A stretch of 56,615 nucleotides of DNA, taken from Actinophytocola xinjiangensis (GTDB lineage Bacteria; Actinomycetota; Actinomycetes; Mycobacteriales; Pseudonocardiaceae). A model generated the notes under the pieces. It was not told the origin of the DNA. It worked only from the letters and a program-made list of their open reading frames with translations, and did not search any database. Of this stretch, positions 1-10,879 are shown one piece after another; within the stretch, counting starts at the first letter, position 1; each line of letters begins with the position of its first letter. The translations under genes were made by a program, and so were the position numbers. Location: assembly GCF_001921215.1 (NCBI RefSeq), contig NZ_MSIF01000040.1, positions 1 to 56,615 on the forward strand, in the 5' to 3' direction.

Positions 1-7
1 CCGGCCT

Positions 8-76
8 CACCCACACGGGCACATCCCGTGAGGCAACGAACCCACCCACGCGGGCATCTTGACATGAGGCAACGGG
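8..76. repeat. Degenerate direct repeat, two copies, period about 35 bp
   Basis: Two related stretches begin with CACCCAC at 8 and 43 and both end in GAGGCAACG (30-38 and 66-74). The spacing differs by one base between the two ends, so the units are related but not identical. The array lies beyond the 3' end of secA and may continue upstream of the window. No coding meaning is evident. Confidence 0.5.
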
Positions 77-180
77 GCTTTGCCGGTGGGGGTTGTGGAC
101 AACTCGGGGTGCGGTTGGGGAGTTGGGGCGTGGCCAGCGGGAGCACGGCGGGAGGCGTTGGGCGGGCGGGACTGATGCCA

Positions 181-225
181 CGAAAAATGCTCAGGGCCGA
201 CGACATTCCGTCGGCGGCCCTGAGC
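181..225 (-). terminator. Rho-independent terminator of secA
   Basis: On the minus strand, just after the secA stop codon, a long inverted repeat (GCTCAGGGCC at 189-198 pairing with GGCCCTGAGC at 216-225, extended inward by GAC/GTC pairing) is followed directly by ATTTTTCG. A GC-rich stem followed by a T-run is the classic intrinsic terminator, which is unusually clear for such a GC-rich genome. Confidence 0.8.
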
Positions 226-240
226 ACGAACGTGAACCGG

Positions 241-3195
<2,955 letters not shown>

Positions 3196-3355
3196 CAGGT
3201 CAACCTCGCTAGCTGAATCGTCACGCGCCCGCCGGCGGGCGCCTCGTCACTGCCATCGTAGGCGGTAACGCAGAGGCGGCGTCGTCGCTTGCCCGCTCGA
3301 TGTTTCGACGGGTTTCCTCGGACTTGACCTCGGTCAGCTCGCGGGGCGTGCGGAA

Positions 3356-3380
3356 GCCCCCGGGCTGGCGACCCGGGGGC
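3356..3380 (-). terminator. GC-rich hairpin between hpf and secA
   Basis: A perfect 9-bp stem (GCCCCCGGG / CCCGGGGGC) with a 7-base loop sits 28 bases beyond the hpf stop codon and upstream of secA. There is no T-run, so it could be a weak or Rho-assisted terminator or an mRNA-stabilising stem separating hpf from secA transcription. Confidence 0.45.
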
Positions 3381-3407
3381 GTCCGGTGGTCGGGGTTCGG
3401 CGGGCGG

Positions 3408-4082
3408 TCAGACCAGCCGGATGACGCCGTAGTCGAAACCACGGCGGCGGTACACGACGGAGGGCCGTCCGCAGCTCTCGTCGTGGAACAGGTAGAAGTC
3501 GTGGCCCACCAGTTCCATCTGGTAGAGGGCCTGGTCGACGGTCATCGGGTCCGCCGGGTGCTCCTTCTCGCGCACGATCCGACCCGGGAGGTTGTCGTCG
3601 GTGTCCCAGCGTTGCTCGGGTACGGCGCCGTCGCCGGTGCCGAGGAAGTCCTCGGTCTCGGTCGGCGCGGGGAGTACGGCGGTCTGGGTCCGCCGGCCGT
3701 TGGTCTCGGCGACGGCGGGTGCGTCGACGGGTGTGCTGGAGGTGGCCTCGGCGACCGACGACGGGCTGCGGCGCCCGTAGTGGACGCGCCTGCGGTCGTG
3801 CAGTCGGCGGAGCCGGTTCTCGAGCTTGGTCACCGCGGCGTCCAGGGCCGCGTAGAAGTCGCCGGCGGATGCCTCGGCGCGGACGGCGGGCCCTCGGCCC
3901 ATGCCGGTGATCTCGACGCGCTGGCAGTTCTTGGCCTGTCGACGGTTCGGTTCGTGGAACAACTCGACGTCGAAGCGGATGACCTTGCGGTCGTAGCGCT
4001 CGAGACGAGCCACTTTTTCCTCGACGTGCACCCGGTAGTGCTCGGGCACCTCGACGTTGCGGCCTTTAACGACGATGTCCAT
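3408..4082 (-). CDS. hpf: Long-form ribosome hibernation promoting factor
   Basis: Binds the 30S decoding region and, through its C-terminal domain, pairs 70S ribosomes into inactive 100S dimers in resting or stressed cells. The 224-residue protein has an N-terminal S30AE/HPF fold (about residues 1-105, starting MDIVVKGRNVEVPEHYR), a variable Pro/Thr-rich linker, and the conserved dimerisation domain at the C-terminus (about 165-224, including VDQALYQMELVGHDFYLF). This is the long form typical of actinobacteria (the Rv3241c position beside secA1). The start ATG is preceded by GGGAGG at good spacing. Upstream lies a long non-coding leader with a TAACGT box at 4264-4269 and an 8-codon ORF (see findings). 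Confidence 0.93.
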   Translation of the reverse strand: MDIVVKGRNVEVPEHYRVHVEEKVARLERYDRKVIRFDVELFHEPNRRQAKNCQRVEITGMGRGPAVRAEASAGDFYAALDAAVTKLENRLRRLHDRRRVHYGRRSPSSVAEATSSTPVDAPAVAETNGRRTQTAVLPAPTETEDFLGTGDGAVPEQRWDTDDNLPGRIVREKEHPADPMTVDQALYQMELVGHDFYLFHDESCGRPSVVYRRRGFDYGVIRLV

Positions 4083-4763
4083 ACACGACCTCCCTCGCGT
4101 GAGCGAGCTAGAGAGCGAACTTGGGCGCCGGAATCTGGGCTCCAGGATTGGTGGACGGCCAGATCGTGATAGGGCCAGAGGACTCGTTCCTCAGAGCTCC
4201 TCCGGCGCCAGGGTCATGGGCTTCTCGCCTCCTCCCTGCGAACCGGGAAAGCTGATAGCGGGCACGTTAGCTTGGCTTGTGCGTCCGCAAAAGCCCCCTC
4301 GGCGGGGGAACTTGGCTCGCCGGCGTCGCTTACGCAGAGCAACCCCGCCGCGGGGGGCCGCGGCCGGGTACGCGTGATCGTCCCACCGGCCGGGCGGAAA
4401 CGGATTCGCCCAGCCGTACCAGGCACACCCTCGGTGTTCCGCACCGCGCGCGGCGGTGACGGTGGGGTGGTGTGCCGGTGGCTCATGCCCGAACAACGAT
4501 CAGCATGACCCGGGAGTTCCCGGGATTATTTCACCCAAACGGAGGTATCCGAATGGTGAAACAGGTTCTCCCGCGACGTGTTCCGAACTGTCACAACGAG
4601 CCGCGTCACCCTCACGGGAAGTCGACAAAAATGCTTGCCGTCGGCGGAAAAAGACGGGTTCGGCGACTTACCGGCGAGTATTGCGGAATGGTGGCCAGGA
4701 GTGGTCGCCCGAACACGCTCGGCTGTCCCCGTATCCGGTGATCACGTTTCGTACCGTCACGAT
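4083..4763. other. 681-bp region with no secure gene
   Basis: This gap separates the hpf start from the comF stop. It holds the probable hpf leader on the minus strand (TAACGT box 4264-4269, mini-ORF 4191-4217) and, in its right half, a somewhat more AT-rich stretch with a direct repeat CCCGGGA-GTT-CCCGGGA (4509-4525) just before a small plus-strand ORF at 4553. The reading frames crossing it show no recognisable protein. Confidence 0.5.
4553..4741 (+). CDS. Possible small protein of unknown function
   Basis: I do not recognise this 62-residue product. It is listed because a strong GGAGG (4541-4545) lies 7 bases before the ATG in an otherwise gene-free region. The product is basic (many Arg and Lys), has three Cys residues, and has no membrane segment or known motif. 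It points towards, and ends just before, the stop of comF on the other strand. It may be spurious: codon usage is not convincingly actinobacterial and the base composition differs from neighbouring genes. Confidence 0.25.
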   Translation: MVKQVLPRRVPNCHNEPRHPHGKSTKMLAVGGKRRVRRLTGEYCGMVARSGRPNTLGCPRIR

Positions 4764-5417
4764 TCAGCCGGTCACCGTGAGCGCCAGGACGGCACTGACC
4801 GTCACCCCCGCCCCCGCCAGCGCCGCCACGCAGGCCGCCGCCGTCGCCCCGGTGGTGATCACGTCGTCCAGCAGGATCACCCTGGCCCCCCGGGAGGGCA
4901 GCCGGCCCGCCACGGCGTGCACGGACCCCGCCAGGTTCGCCGCCCGCGCCACCGCGTCCAGGCCCACCGAGTCCAGCGCACGGCCGTCCAGGCGCACCGC
5001 GCACGCCACCGTGACCGGCAGGCCGCGGCCGCGCAGCGACGCCGCGCAGCGCCGGGCGAGACCGGCCATGTGCTGGCCCCCGCGCCGGCGGGCGGCCGCC
5101 GGCCGCGACGGGGCCGGAACCAGCACCAGCGGACCGGCCCGGGGCGTCGCGCCGATCAGTCTGACGGCCGCCGCGACCGGTCGCGCCAGATGAACGGCCA
5201 GCTCACGGCGCGACCGCTCCTTGTAGGCCAGCACCGCCCGGCGCGGCGCACCGGCATAGTCGGCCAGGGCGTAGGCCGGCGGCAGGGACGGGCGGGCCAC
5301 GGCGAACGGCGGACCGAACGACGCGGCGCACCGGCGGCACCACGGGCCGCCCGGCGCCGCGCACCCCGCACAGCGCGAGGGCAGGACCAGGTCGACCACG
5401 GATCGAAAAGAACGCAT
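4764..5417 (-). CDS. ComF-family amidophosphoribosyltransferase-like protein
   Basis: A 217-residue member of the ComF/GntX family: an N-terminal four-cysteine zinc ribbon (RCAGCAAPGGPWCRRC near residues 16-31) followed by a type I phosphoribosyltransferase fold ending with the PRPP-binding signature ILLDDVITTGAT. Some relatives help DNA uptake during competence, but the role in actinobacteria is unknown. The open frame runs further upstream, but the ATG at 5417 gives the normal family N-terminus; upstream sequence shows typical shadow composition. It is the gene following lpqB on the same strand (35-bp gap), as in M. tuberculosis near Rv3242c. Confidence 0.85.
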   Translation of the reverse strand: MRSFRSVVDLVLPSRCAGCAAPGGPWCRRCAASFGPPFAVARPSLPPAYALADYAGAPRRAVLAYKERSRRELAVHLARPVAAAVRLIGATPRAGPLVLVPAPSRPAAARRRGGQHMAGLARRCAASLRGRGLPVTVACAVRLDGRALDSVGLDAVARAANLAGSVHAVAGRLPSRGARVILLDDVITTGATAAACVAALAGAGVTVSAVLALTVTG

Positions 5418-5452
5418 GGTCGAATGCTGGCACGGGCCACCGACAGAAAACG

Positions 5453-7186
5453 TCAGCCAGGGTAGAAGGGGATCGCGTCCGGGCTCTGGCCGTGCGCGTG
5501 CTGGCGCCAGAGCTGGCCGACGCCGGGCACCGAGGACACCGCCGCACTGTCGGTGACCAGCACGTCCCGGTCCGGCGCCGCCGCGATCGCCGTGATCGGC
5601 AGCTGCAGGTTGTTGCGGTCGAACACGTCGGCCTTCAACCCGTCCACCGACAGGCTGACCACCGGCGCCTGGCCCAGCTCGGTCGCCACCACCAGCGTGT
5701 CCTGGCTGTACCAGTCGACGCCGACGGCCTCCTGGATGTTCGAGGGCTGCAACCGGCGCGGGTAGCGCAGGATGACCGAGCCCTTCTCCCGCACCACCGA
5801 CGCCACCGCCACCCGGTTGTTCGACACGATCGCCGCGCGGGTGCCGTCCCGGGACAGCCGCAGGTCGGTGATGGTGCCGAAGTTCGTCAGCTCCGAGGAG
5901 CTGACCTGCAGCGCCCGCCAGTCGTCGCCGCCGGTGCGCACCACCCGGATGACCTCGCCGTCGGCCACCGTCCACACCTCGGTCGGGTCGGCCTCCTCCG
6001 AGGTGCTGACCAGCCAGGTCGGCCTGGTCATCGTCCGCGCGTCGCGGTTGATCTCGCGCAGCTGCTCGCCGAGCTTGCCCAGCCGCAGCTTCGGGCCAGA
6101 CGGGGTGCGCACCACCACCGCCAGGTGCGAGCCGTCGATCGACTGCGCCGCGCTGAGCACGTCGTACTCGCCGCTGCCCGCCGGGCCGTCGATCGGTTTG
6201 CCGTCGCGCAGCGACCGCACCCGCCCGTCGGCCACGACCATGCCGAGCTGGTCGGAGTCCGGCCTGGTCGGGGCGTCGTAGGACTTCAGGTCACGCATCC
6301 GCCAGTCGCGGTGCCCGGAGATCAGGTCCTGGCCGTCGGCCAGCAGCCGCAGCCGGTCGGAGGTCACCGTCAGCAGCGAGAGCACCACCTGCGCGGCCAT
6401 CTGCTCGCGCTGCTCGATGGGTCTGTCGCCCACGGAGCTCAGGTCCACCACCAGCGACCCGTTCTCGTCCACCACCGCGTTGGTGCGCAGCGTGATGCCC
6501 TCCAGCGGTGAGACCACCGACCGGCGCATGGTGTCCGACGGGCCCGACAGCAGCACCGTGAGCACCCGCGATGGCAGCCCGCTGACCGGCTCGGCGGCCA
6601 CGTAACGCAGGTCGGGCACGGTCACCCGGCGGTCAGGGTCGAAGTAGTACACGGTGACGGCCCGGTAGCTCGCCTTGAACGCCTCCAGCGGCACGAACAC
6701 CGTGTCCGGCGGGTTGGCGATCCGCCAGGTGCCGTTGGGTTGCTTCACCACGGTCACGTCGTACTGCTCGTCCCCGATCGCCGGGGTGAACGAGTGGTCC
6801 TGGTGCATCCGGCCGAACAGGTTCATCTGCAGCACGACGGTCTCGATGCCGTCCGGCGGGGCGTCGGCGTCGCTGGCCTGCCGGTCGTTCACCGGCACCG
6901 TCGCGAAGGTGTCCAGGATGACCGTCAACGAGGTGTCGTTGCCCCACTCGCGGTCAGCCTCCTCGGTCAGGTACGCCGAGGCCGCCTCACGGTTGCCGGA
7001 CTTCTGGATGAACTCCCGGACCAGGTCGAACGCGTCCAGGTCGGGGTCGGGCTCGGCGACCGAGGCCGGCGGCTGCTGCTTGACGTCGTCGCGCACCGCG
7101 TGCGGGGTGGTGCCTTCGGGGATGGTGCCGCAGCCGGCGAACAACAGCACCGACAGCACCACGAGCATCAACCGGCGGCGGGTCAC
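5453..7186 (-). CDS. lpqB: MtrAB-associated lipoprotein LpqB
   Basis: LpqB is a lipoprotein outside the cytoplasmic membrane that interacts with the sensor domain of MtrB and modulates MtrA phosphorylation. The 577-residue product starts with a basic n-region, a hydrophobic core and a lipobox (LLFAGC), followed by GerMN-type (about 200-320) and beta-propeller-like regions. The GTG start overlaps the mtrB stop (GTGA), which indicates translational coupling in mtrA-mtrB-lpqB. The frame is open further upstream, but only this start places the signal peptide at the N-terminus. Confidence 0.93.
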   Translation of the reverse strand: MTRRRLMLVVLSVLLFAGCGTIPEGTTPHAVRDDVKQQPPASVAEPDPDLDAFDLVREFIQKSGNREAASAYLTEEADREWGNDTSLTVILDTFATVPVNDRQASDADAPPDGIETVVLQMNLFGRMHQDHSFTPAIGDEQYDVTVVKQPNGTWRIANPPDTVFVPLEAFKASYRAVTVYYFDPDRRVTVPDLRYVAAEPVSGLPSRVLTVLLSGPSDTMRRSVVSPLEGITLRTNAVVDENGSLVVDLSSVGDRPIEQREQMAAQVVLSLLTVTSDRLRLLADGQDLISGHRDWRMRDLKSYDAPTRPDSDQLGMVVADGRVRSLRDGKPIDGPAGSGEYDVLSAAQSIDGSHLAVVVRTPSGPKLRLGKLGEQLREINRDARTMTRPTWLVSTSEEADPTEVWTVADGEVIRVVRTGGDDWRALQVSSSELTNFGTITDLRLSRDGTRAAIVSNNRVAVASVVREKGSVILRYPRRLQPSNIQEAVGVDWYSQDTLVVATELGQAPVVSLSVDGLKADVFDRNNLQLPITAIAAAPDRDVLVTDSAAVSSVPGVGQLWRQHAHGQSPDAIPFYPG

Positions 7187-8922
7187 CGGACCTCCTCCCA
7201 CTCCGGGGACTGCGGCGGCACCTGCGGCGGGTCGTCGGACTCGGCGGGCACCGTGACCCGGATGGCGTCCTGGGCCACCGGGTCGGTCTCCACCACCTCG
7301 CCGGCCTCCAGGTCGGCGTCCGGCGGCGGCAGCACCAGCGGGCTGCGCTCGAACGGGTCGCCCTGGCGGCGCGGCAGGGTGAGCCGGAAGCACGCGCCCT
7401 TGCGCGGCTCGCCCCACGCGTCCAGGCCGCCGCCGTGCAGCCGGGCGTCCTCGACGCTGATCGCCAGGCCAAGGCCGGTGCCGCCGGTGTGCCGGTTGCG
7501 GGACGGGTCCGCCCGCCAGAAGCGGTTGAACACCAGGTCGGCCTCGCCCTGACGCAGCCCGATGCCGTAGTCGCGGACGGTGACCGCGATGGCGTCGGCG
7601 TCGAAGGCCATCCGCAGCCGCACCGGGCGGCCCTCGCCGTGGTCCACGGCGTTGGCCAGCAGGTTGCGCAGCACGCGTTCGATGCGCCGGGAGTCGACCT
7701 CGGCCAGCGCCTCCTCGTCGGGCAGGTCGAGCACGATCTCACTGCCGGCGGTGCGCGCGATGGTGCCCACGGCCCGCGCCGCGCGCACGGCGATCGGCCG
7801 CACGTCGACGTACTCGGCCACCAGCTCCTCGACCCCGGCGTCCAGGCGGCTGATCTCCAGCAGGTCGGCCAGCAGCGCCTCGAACCGGTCCAGCTCGTCG
7901 ACCAGCAGCTCGGTGGAGCGGGACAGGCCGGGCGGGAACTGCTCGCGGGAGGCGTGCAGCACGTCGGCGGCCATCCGCACGGTGGTCAGCGGGGTGCGCA
8001 GCTCGTGGGAGACGTCGGAGGTGAACCGGCGTTGCAGGGTGCCGAACTCCTCGAGCTGGCGGATCTGCCGCTCGATGCTCTCGGCCATCTCGTTGTAGGA
8101 CTCGGCCAGCTTGGCTACGTCGTCCTCGCCGACCACGACCATGCGTTCGTCGAGGTCACCGCTGGCGAAACGCTCGGCGGCCTGGGCGGCGGTGCGCACC
8201 GGGCGCACGACCTGGCGGGTCACCAGGTTCGCGATCCCGGCCAGCAGCAGCAACAGCACCAGCCCGCCGACCATCAGGGTCGACTGGACGACGCTGACCG
8301 TGCGCTGCTCGGCGGCCAGCGGGAACATCATGTACAGCTGCATCGGCTGGCTGGCCGTGCCGAACGGCGCGCCGACGATGAGGAACGTGGTCCGCCCGGC
8401 CACCCGGTCCACGGTGTGGATCTGCACGGACAGCTGGCCGCCCTGCACGAAGTGCCGCAGGCTCTCCGGCACGTCGCCGTAGCGGCCGATGGCGATCGTG
8501 TCGCCGGCCTCCGACATCGCCCGCGAGTCGCTGACCAGCACCGGCTCGAACGCGCCGGCCGCCGAGTTGGCGGTGCCCTCGCCGGGCGATGAGCTGGTCA
8601 GCTCGGTGATCGCGCTGGTCAGCCGGCCGCTGACGGCGTCGGACGGGTTGACCCCGACGAGCTGGGCCTCGACCACCTGGACCGCGTCGCGGGTGGCCGC
8701 GATCGCCGCCTGCTCCTTGGTGTCGAGCAGCCGGTCGGTGATCTGGTTCTGCAGGACCATGCCCAGCACCGACACCACGGCGGCCGAGAGCGCCAGCGTG
8801 CTGACCACGACCCGGATCTGCAGTGACCGACGCCACAGTTCGCCGAAGTAGGTCACCCGCTGGCGACCGAGGTCCACGGCCCGCGCGGTCAGCGCGGCCA
8901 CGGTCCGCAGGAAACGCTTCAC
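7183..8922 (-). CDS. mtrB: Sensor histidine kinase MtrB
   Basis: Membrane sensor kinase that phosphorylates MtrA and links cell division and wall state to gene expression. The 579-residue protein has an N-terminal transmembrane segment (around VVVSTLALSAAVVSVLGMVL), a roughly 170-residue extracytoplasmic domain, a second segment (GGLVLLLLLAGIANLV), HAMP, a HisKA domain with the phospho-acceptor H box (SDVSHELRTPL), and an ATPase domain with N box (LLANAVDHGEG) and G boxes. A GTG start at 8922 is chosen because GAGAGG lies 5 bases upstream; an ATG at 8982 would overlap mtrA. The stop overlaps the lpqB start. Confidence 0.95.
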   Translation of the reverse strand: MKRFLRTVAALTARAVDLGRQRVTYFGELWRRSLQIRVVVSTLALSAAVVSVLGMVLQNQITDRLLDTKEQAAIAATRDAVQVVEAQLVGVNPSDAVSGRLTSAITELTSSSPGEGTANSAAGAFEPVLVSDSRAMSEAGDTIAIGRYGDVPESLRHFVQGGQLSVQIHTVDRVAGRTTFLIVGAPFGTASQPMQLYMMFPLAAEQRTVSVVQSTLMVGGLVLLLLLAGIANLVTRQVVRPVRTAAQAAERFASGDLDERMVVVGEDDVAKLAESYNEMAESIERQIRQLEEFGTLQRRFTSDVSHELRTPLTTVRMAADVLHASREQFPPGLSRSTELLVDELDRFEALLADLLEISRLDAGVEELVAEYVDVRPIAVRAARAVGTIARTAGSEIVLDLPDEEALAEVDSRRIERVLRNLLANAVDHGEGRPVRLRMAFDADAIAVTVRDYGIGLRQGEADLVFNRFWRADPSRNRHTGGTGLGLAISVEDARLHGGGLDAWGEPRKGACFRLTLPRRQGDPFERSPLVLPPPDADLEAGEVVETDPVAQDAIRVTVPAESDDPPQVPPQSPEWEEVR

Positions 8923-8950
8923 CCGGACCTCTCGGTCCCGACCGGTTCGG

Positions 8951-9628
8951 TCACGGCGGGCCGGCCTTGTATCCGACGCCACGCACGGTCAACACCACCT
9001 CGGGGTGCTCCGGGTCGGTCTCGACCTTCGAGCGCAGGCGCTGGACGTGCACGTTCACCAGCCTGGTGTCCGCGGCGTGCCGGTAGCCCCAGACCTGCTC
9101 CAGCAGCACCTCGCGGGTGAACACCTGCCGTGGCTTGCGGGCCAGCGCGACCAGCAGGTCGAACTCCAGGGGCGTCAGCTGGATCGCGACACCGTCCCTG
9201 GTCACCTCGTGCCCCGGCACGTCGATGGTGAGGTCGCCGATGCTGAGCATCTCGGCCGGCTCGGAGTCCGTCCGGCGCAGGCGGGCACGGACCCGTGCCA
9301 CCAGTTCCTTGGGCTTGAACGGCTTGACCACGTAGTCGTCCGCGCCGGACTCGAGGCCGAGCACGATGTCGACGGTGTCGCTCTTGGCCGTCAGCATCAC
9401 GATCGGCACACCCGACTCCGCGCGGATGGCCTTGCACACGTCGATCCCGTTGATGCCGGGCAGCATCAGGTCGAGCAGCACCAGGTCGGGGCGCAGCTCA
9501 CGCAACGCGGGCAGCGCCCGGTTGCCCTCCGCGACCACCGCGGTGTCGAATCCCTCACCCCGAAGCACGATGGTCAGCATCTCGGCGAGAGCCGGGTCAT
9601 CGTCAACTACCAGCACACGTGCCTTCAT
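8951..9628 (-). CDS. mtrA: Response regulator MtrA
   Basis: OmpR/PhoB-family DNA-binding response regulator, essential in mycobacteria and controlling division, wall hydrolase and replication-linked genes. The 225-residue protein has a receiver domain with the acidic pocket D9-D11, phospho-acceptor D53 (LLDLMLPG) and the conserved Lys in VKPFKPKEL, then a winged helix (from about residue 130: LTPLEFDLL, VNVHVQRLRSK, VRGVGYK). It is first in mtrA-mtrB-lpqB. There is no Shine-Dalgarno sequence before the ATG; a GACGAT box 6 bases upstream could support leaderless initiation. Confidence 0.97.
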   Translation of the reverse strand: MKARVLVVDDDPALAEMLTIVLRGEGFDTAVVAEGNRALPALRELRPDLVLLDLMLPGINGIDVCKAIRAESGVPIVMLTAKSDTVDIVLGLESGADDYVVKPFKPKELVARVRARLRRTDSEPAEMLSIGDLTIDVPGHEVTRDGVAIQLTPLEFDLLVALARKPRQVFTREVLLEQVWGYRHAADTRLVNVHVQRLRSKVETDPEHPEVVLTVRGVGYKAGPP

Positions 9629-9692
9629 GCATACATCGTCGCACTTCGCGAGTGTCGCCCGTGGGGGACCCGCCCACCTTGCCCGGCCGAGG

Positions 9693-9713
9693 TGTAACGC
9701 CGGCCGTTATACA
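9693..9713. promoter_or_regulatory. Imperfect inverted repeat between mtrA and the VOC gene
   Basis: TGTAACG on the left faces CGTTATACA on the right around a CCGGC centre. It lies in the divergent intergenic region between mtrA and the VOC gene and could be an operator for either, including autoregulation by MtrA, whose actinobacterial sites contain GTNAC-type elements. This is inference from position and symmetry only. Confidence 0.3.
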
Positions 9714-9764
9714 AACGTTTTACCAGATGACGGTTCAACGATGGGGGGCCATGGAGGGCAACGC

Positions 9765-10247
9765 ATGGGCATCCGCCGGCTCAACCACGCCGTGCTGTAC
9801 GTACGCGACGTCGACAGGAGCGCGGCCTTCTACCGGGACGTGCTCGGGTTCGTCGTCGTGGACCAGCGGCCGACGGCGGCGTTCCTGCGCGCGGCGGAGT
9901 CCGACAACGACCACGACCTCGGTCTGTTCGCCGTGCGCGGCGGACCCCCGGCCAGCGACGGGACGGTCGTCGGGCTCTACCACCTGGCCTGGTCGGTGAG
10001 CACGCTGCCGGAGCTGGCGACCTTCGCGCAGCGGCTGGCCACGGCCGGCGCGCTGGTCGGGTCGTCGGACCACATGGTGTCGAAGTCCTTGTACGGCAAG
10101 GATCCCGACGGGCTGGAGTTCGAGATCTCCTGGCTGGTGCCGCGCGACCGGGTCACCCCGGAGATGAGCGGGTCGCCGCTGATCGGCCGCCTGGACATCG
10201 ACGCGGAGATCGAGCGCTGGGGCCCGGACCTGGTCGGCGCGCCCTAG
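9765..10247 (+). CDS. VOC-family (glyoxalase/dioxygenase fold) protein
   Basis: A 160-residue vicinal-oxygen-chelate protein of unknown substrate. It shows the paired beta-alpha-beta-beta-beta pattern: a first half beginning with LNHAVLYVRDVDRSAAFYRDVLGF and a second with HLAWSVSTLPEL and KDPDGLEFEI. Candidate metal ligands are the His in LNHAVL, the His in YHLAW and the Glu in LEFEI, as in ring-cleaving dioxygenases and related enzymes. The ATG at 9765 is preceded by GGAGGG at 5 bases. It is divergent from mtrA and overlaps tmk tail to tail by 4 bp. It interrupts the mtrA-tmk neighbourhood known from M. tuberculosis. Confidence 0.82.
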   Translation: MGIRRLNHAVLYVRDVDRSAAFYRDVLGFVVVDQRPTAAFLRAAESDNDHDLGLFAVRGGPPASDGTVVGLYHLAWSVSTLPELATFAQRLATAGALVGSSDHMVSKSLYGKDPDGLEFEISWLVPRDRVTPEMSGSPLIGRLDIDAEIERWGPDLVGAP

Positions 10248-10870
10248 CGCAACCGGTCGAGCAGCGCGGCGAAGTCCGTCGTGGCGGTGCCGTCCAGGAC
10301 GTGCCACGGGCACAGCCAGTCGTCGCCGGCCAGGCCGTCGTAGACCGCGGCGACCCTGGTCTGCAGCGGCTGGTCGGCCTCCCAGGTGTCCCGGTCGCGG
10401 GCCTCTGTCCGCTCCCGGTGCGCCGAGCGGGCGGCGGCGACGTCGGCCGGCACCCGCAGCAGCAGGTGGGCGTCGGGCACCGGCAGGCCGAACCGGTCGA
10501 TCTCGATCCGGCGCACCCAGTCGACGAACTCGCCGCGCGCGTCCTGGTGCAGCCGGGCCGCGCCGAACGCCGCGTTGGACGCGACGTAGCGGTCCAGCAG
10601 GACGACGTCGTTGTGCCGCAGGGCATCGCGCAGGTCGTCGGCGGCGGCGCGGCGGTCAAGCGCGTAGAGCATGGCCATGCCGTACACCTCGTCGCCGAAG
10701 CCGCCGAGGCGCCCGTGCAGGCCCTCGCGTACCAGGTCGGCGTGGATGTCCTGGCCGTAGCGCGGGAACGCCAGCCGGGCGACCCGCCCGCCGAGTTCGG
10801 CGGTGAGCTTGTCGGACAGGGTGCGTTTGCCGGCGCCGTCGAGGCCCTCGATCGCGATGAGTCTTCCCAC
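10244..10870 (-). CDS. tmk: Thymidylate kinase
   Basis: Phosphorylates dTMP to dTDP for DNA synthesis. The 208-residue protein carries the P-loop EGLDGAGKRTL (Arg replacing the more common Ser, as in the mycobacterial enzyme), the FPRYGQ segment, and the nucleoside-binding DRYVASNAA motif near residue 92. Length and motif spacing fit the actinobacterial type. It lies beside the mtrA operon as in M. tuberculosis (Rv3247c), although the VOC gene intervenes. No strong Shine-Dalgarno sequence is apparent. Confidence 0.93.
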   Translation of the reverse strand: MGRLIAIEGLDGAGKRTLSDKLTAELGGRVARLAFPRYGQDIHADLVREGLHGRLGGFGDEVYGMAMLYALDRRAAADDLRDALRHNDVVLLDRYVASNAAFGAARLHQDARGEFVDWVRRIEIDRFGLPVPDAHLLLRVPADVAAARSAHRERTEARDRDTWEADQPLQTRVAAVYDGLAGDDWLCPWHVLDGTATTDFAALLDRLR

Positions 10871-10879
10871 GCGCTGAGC

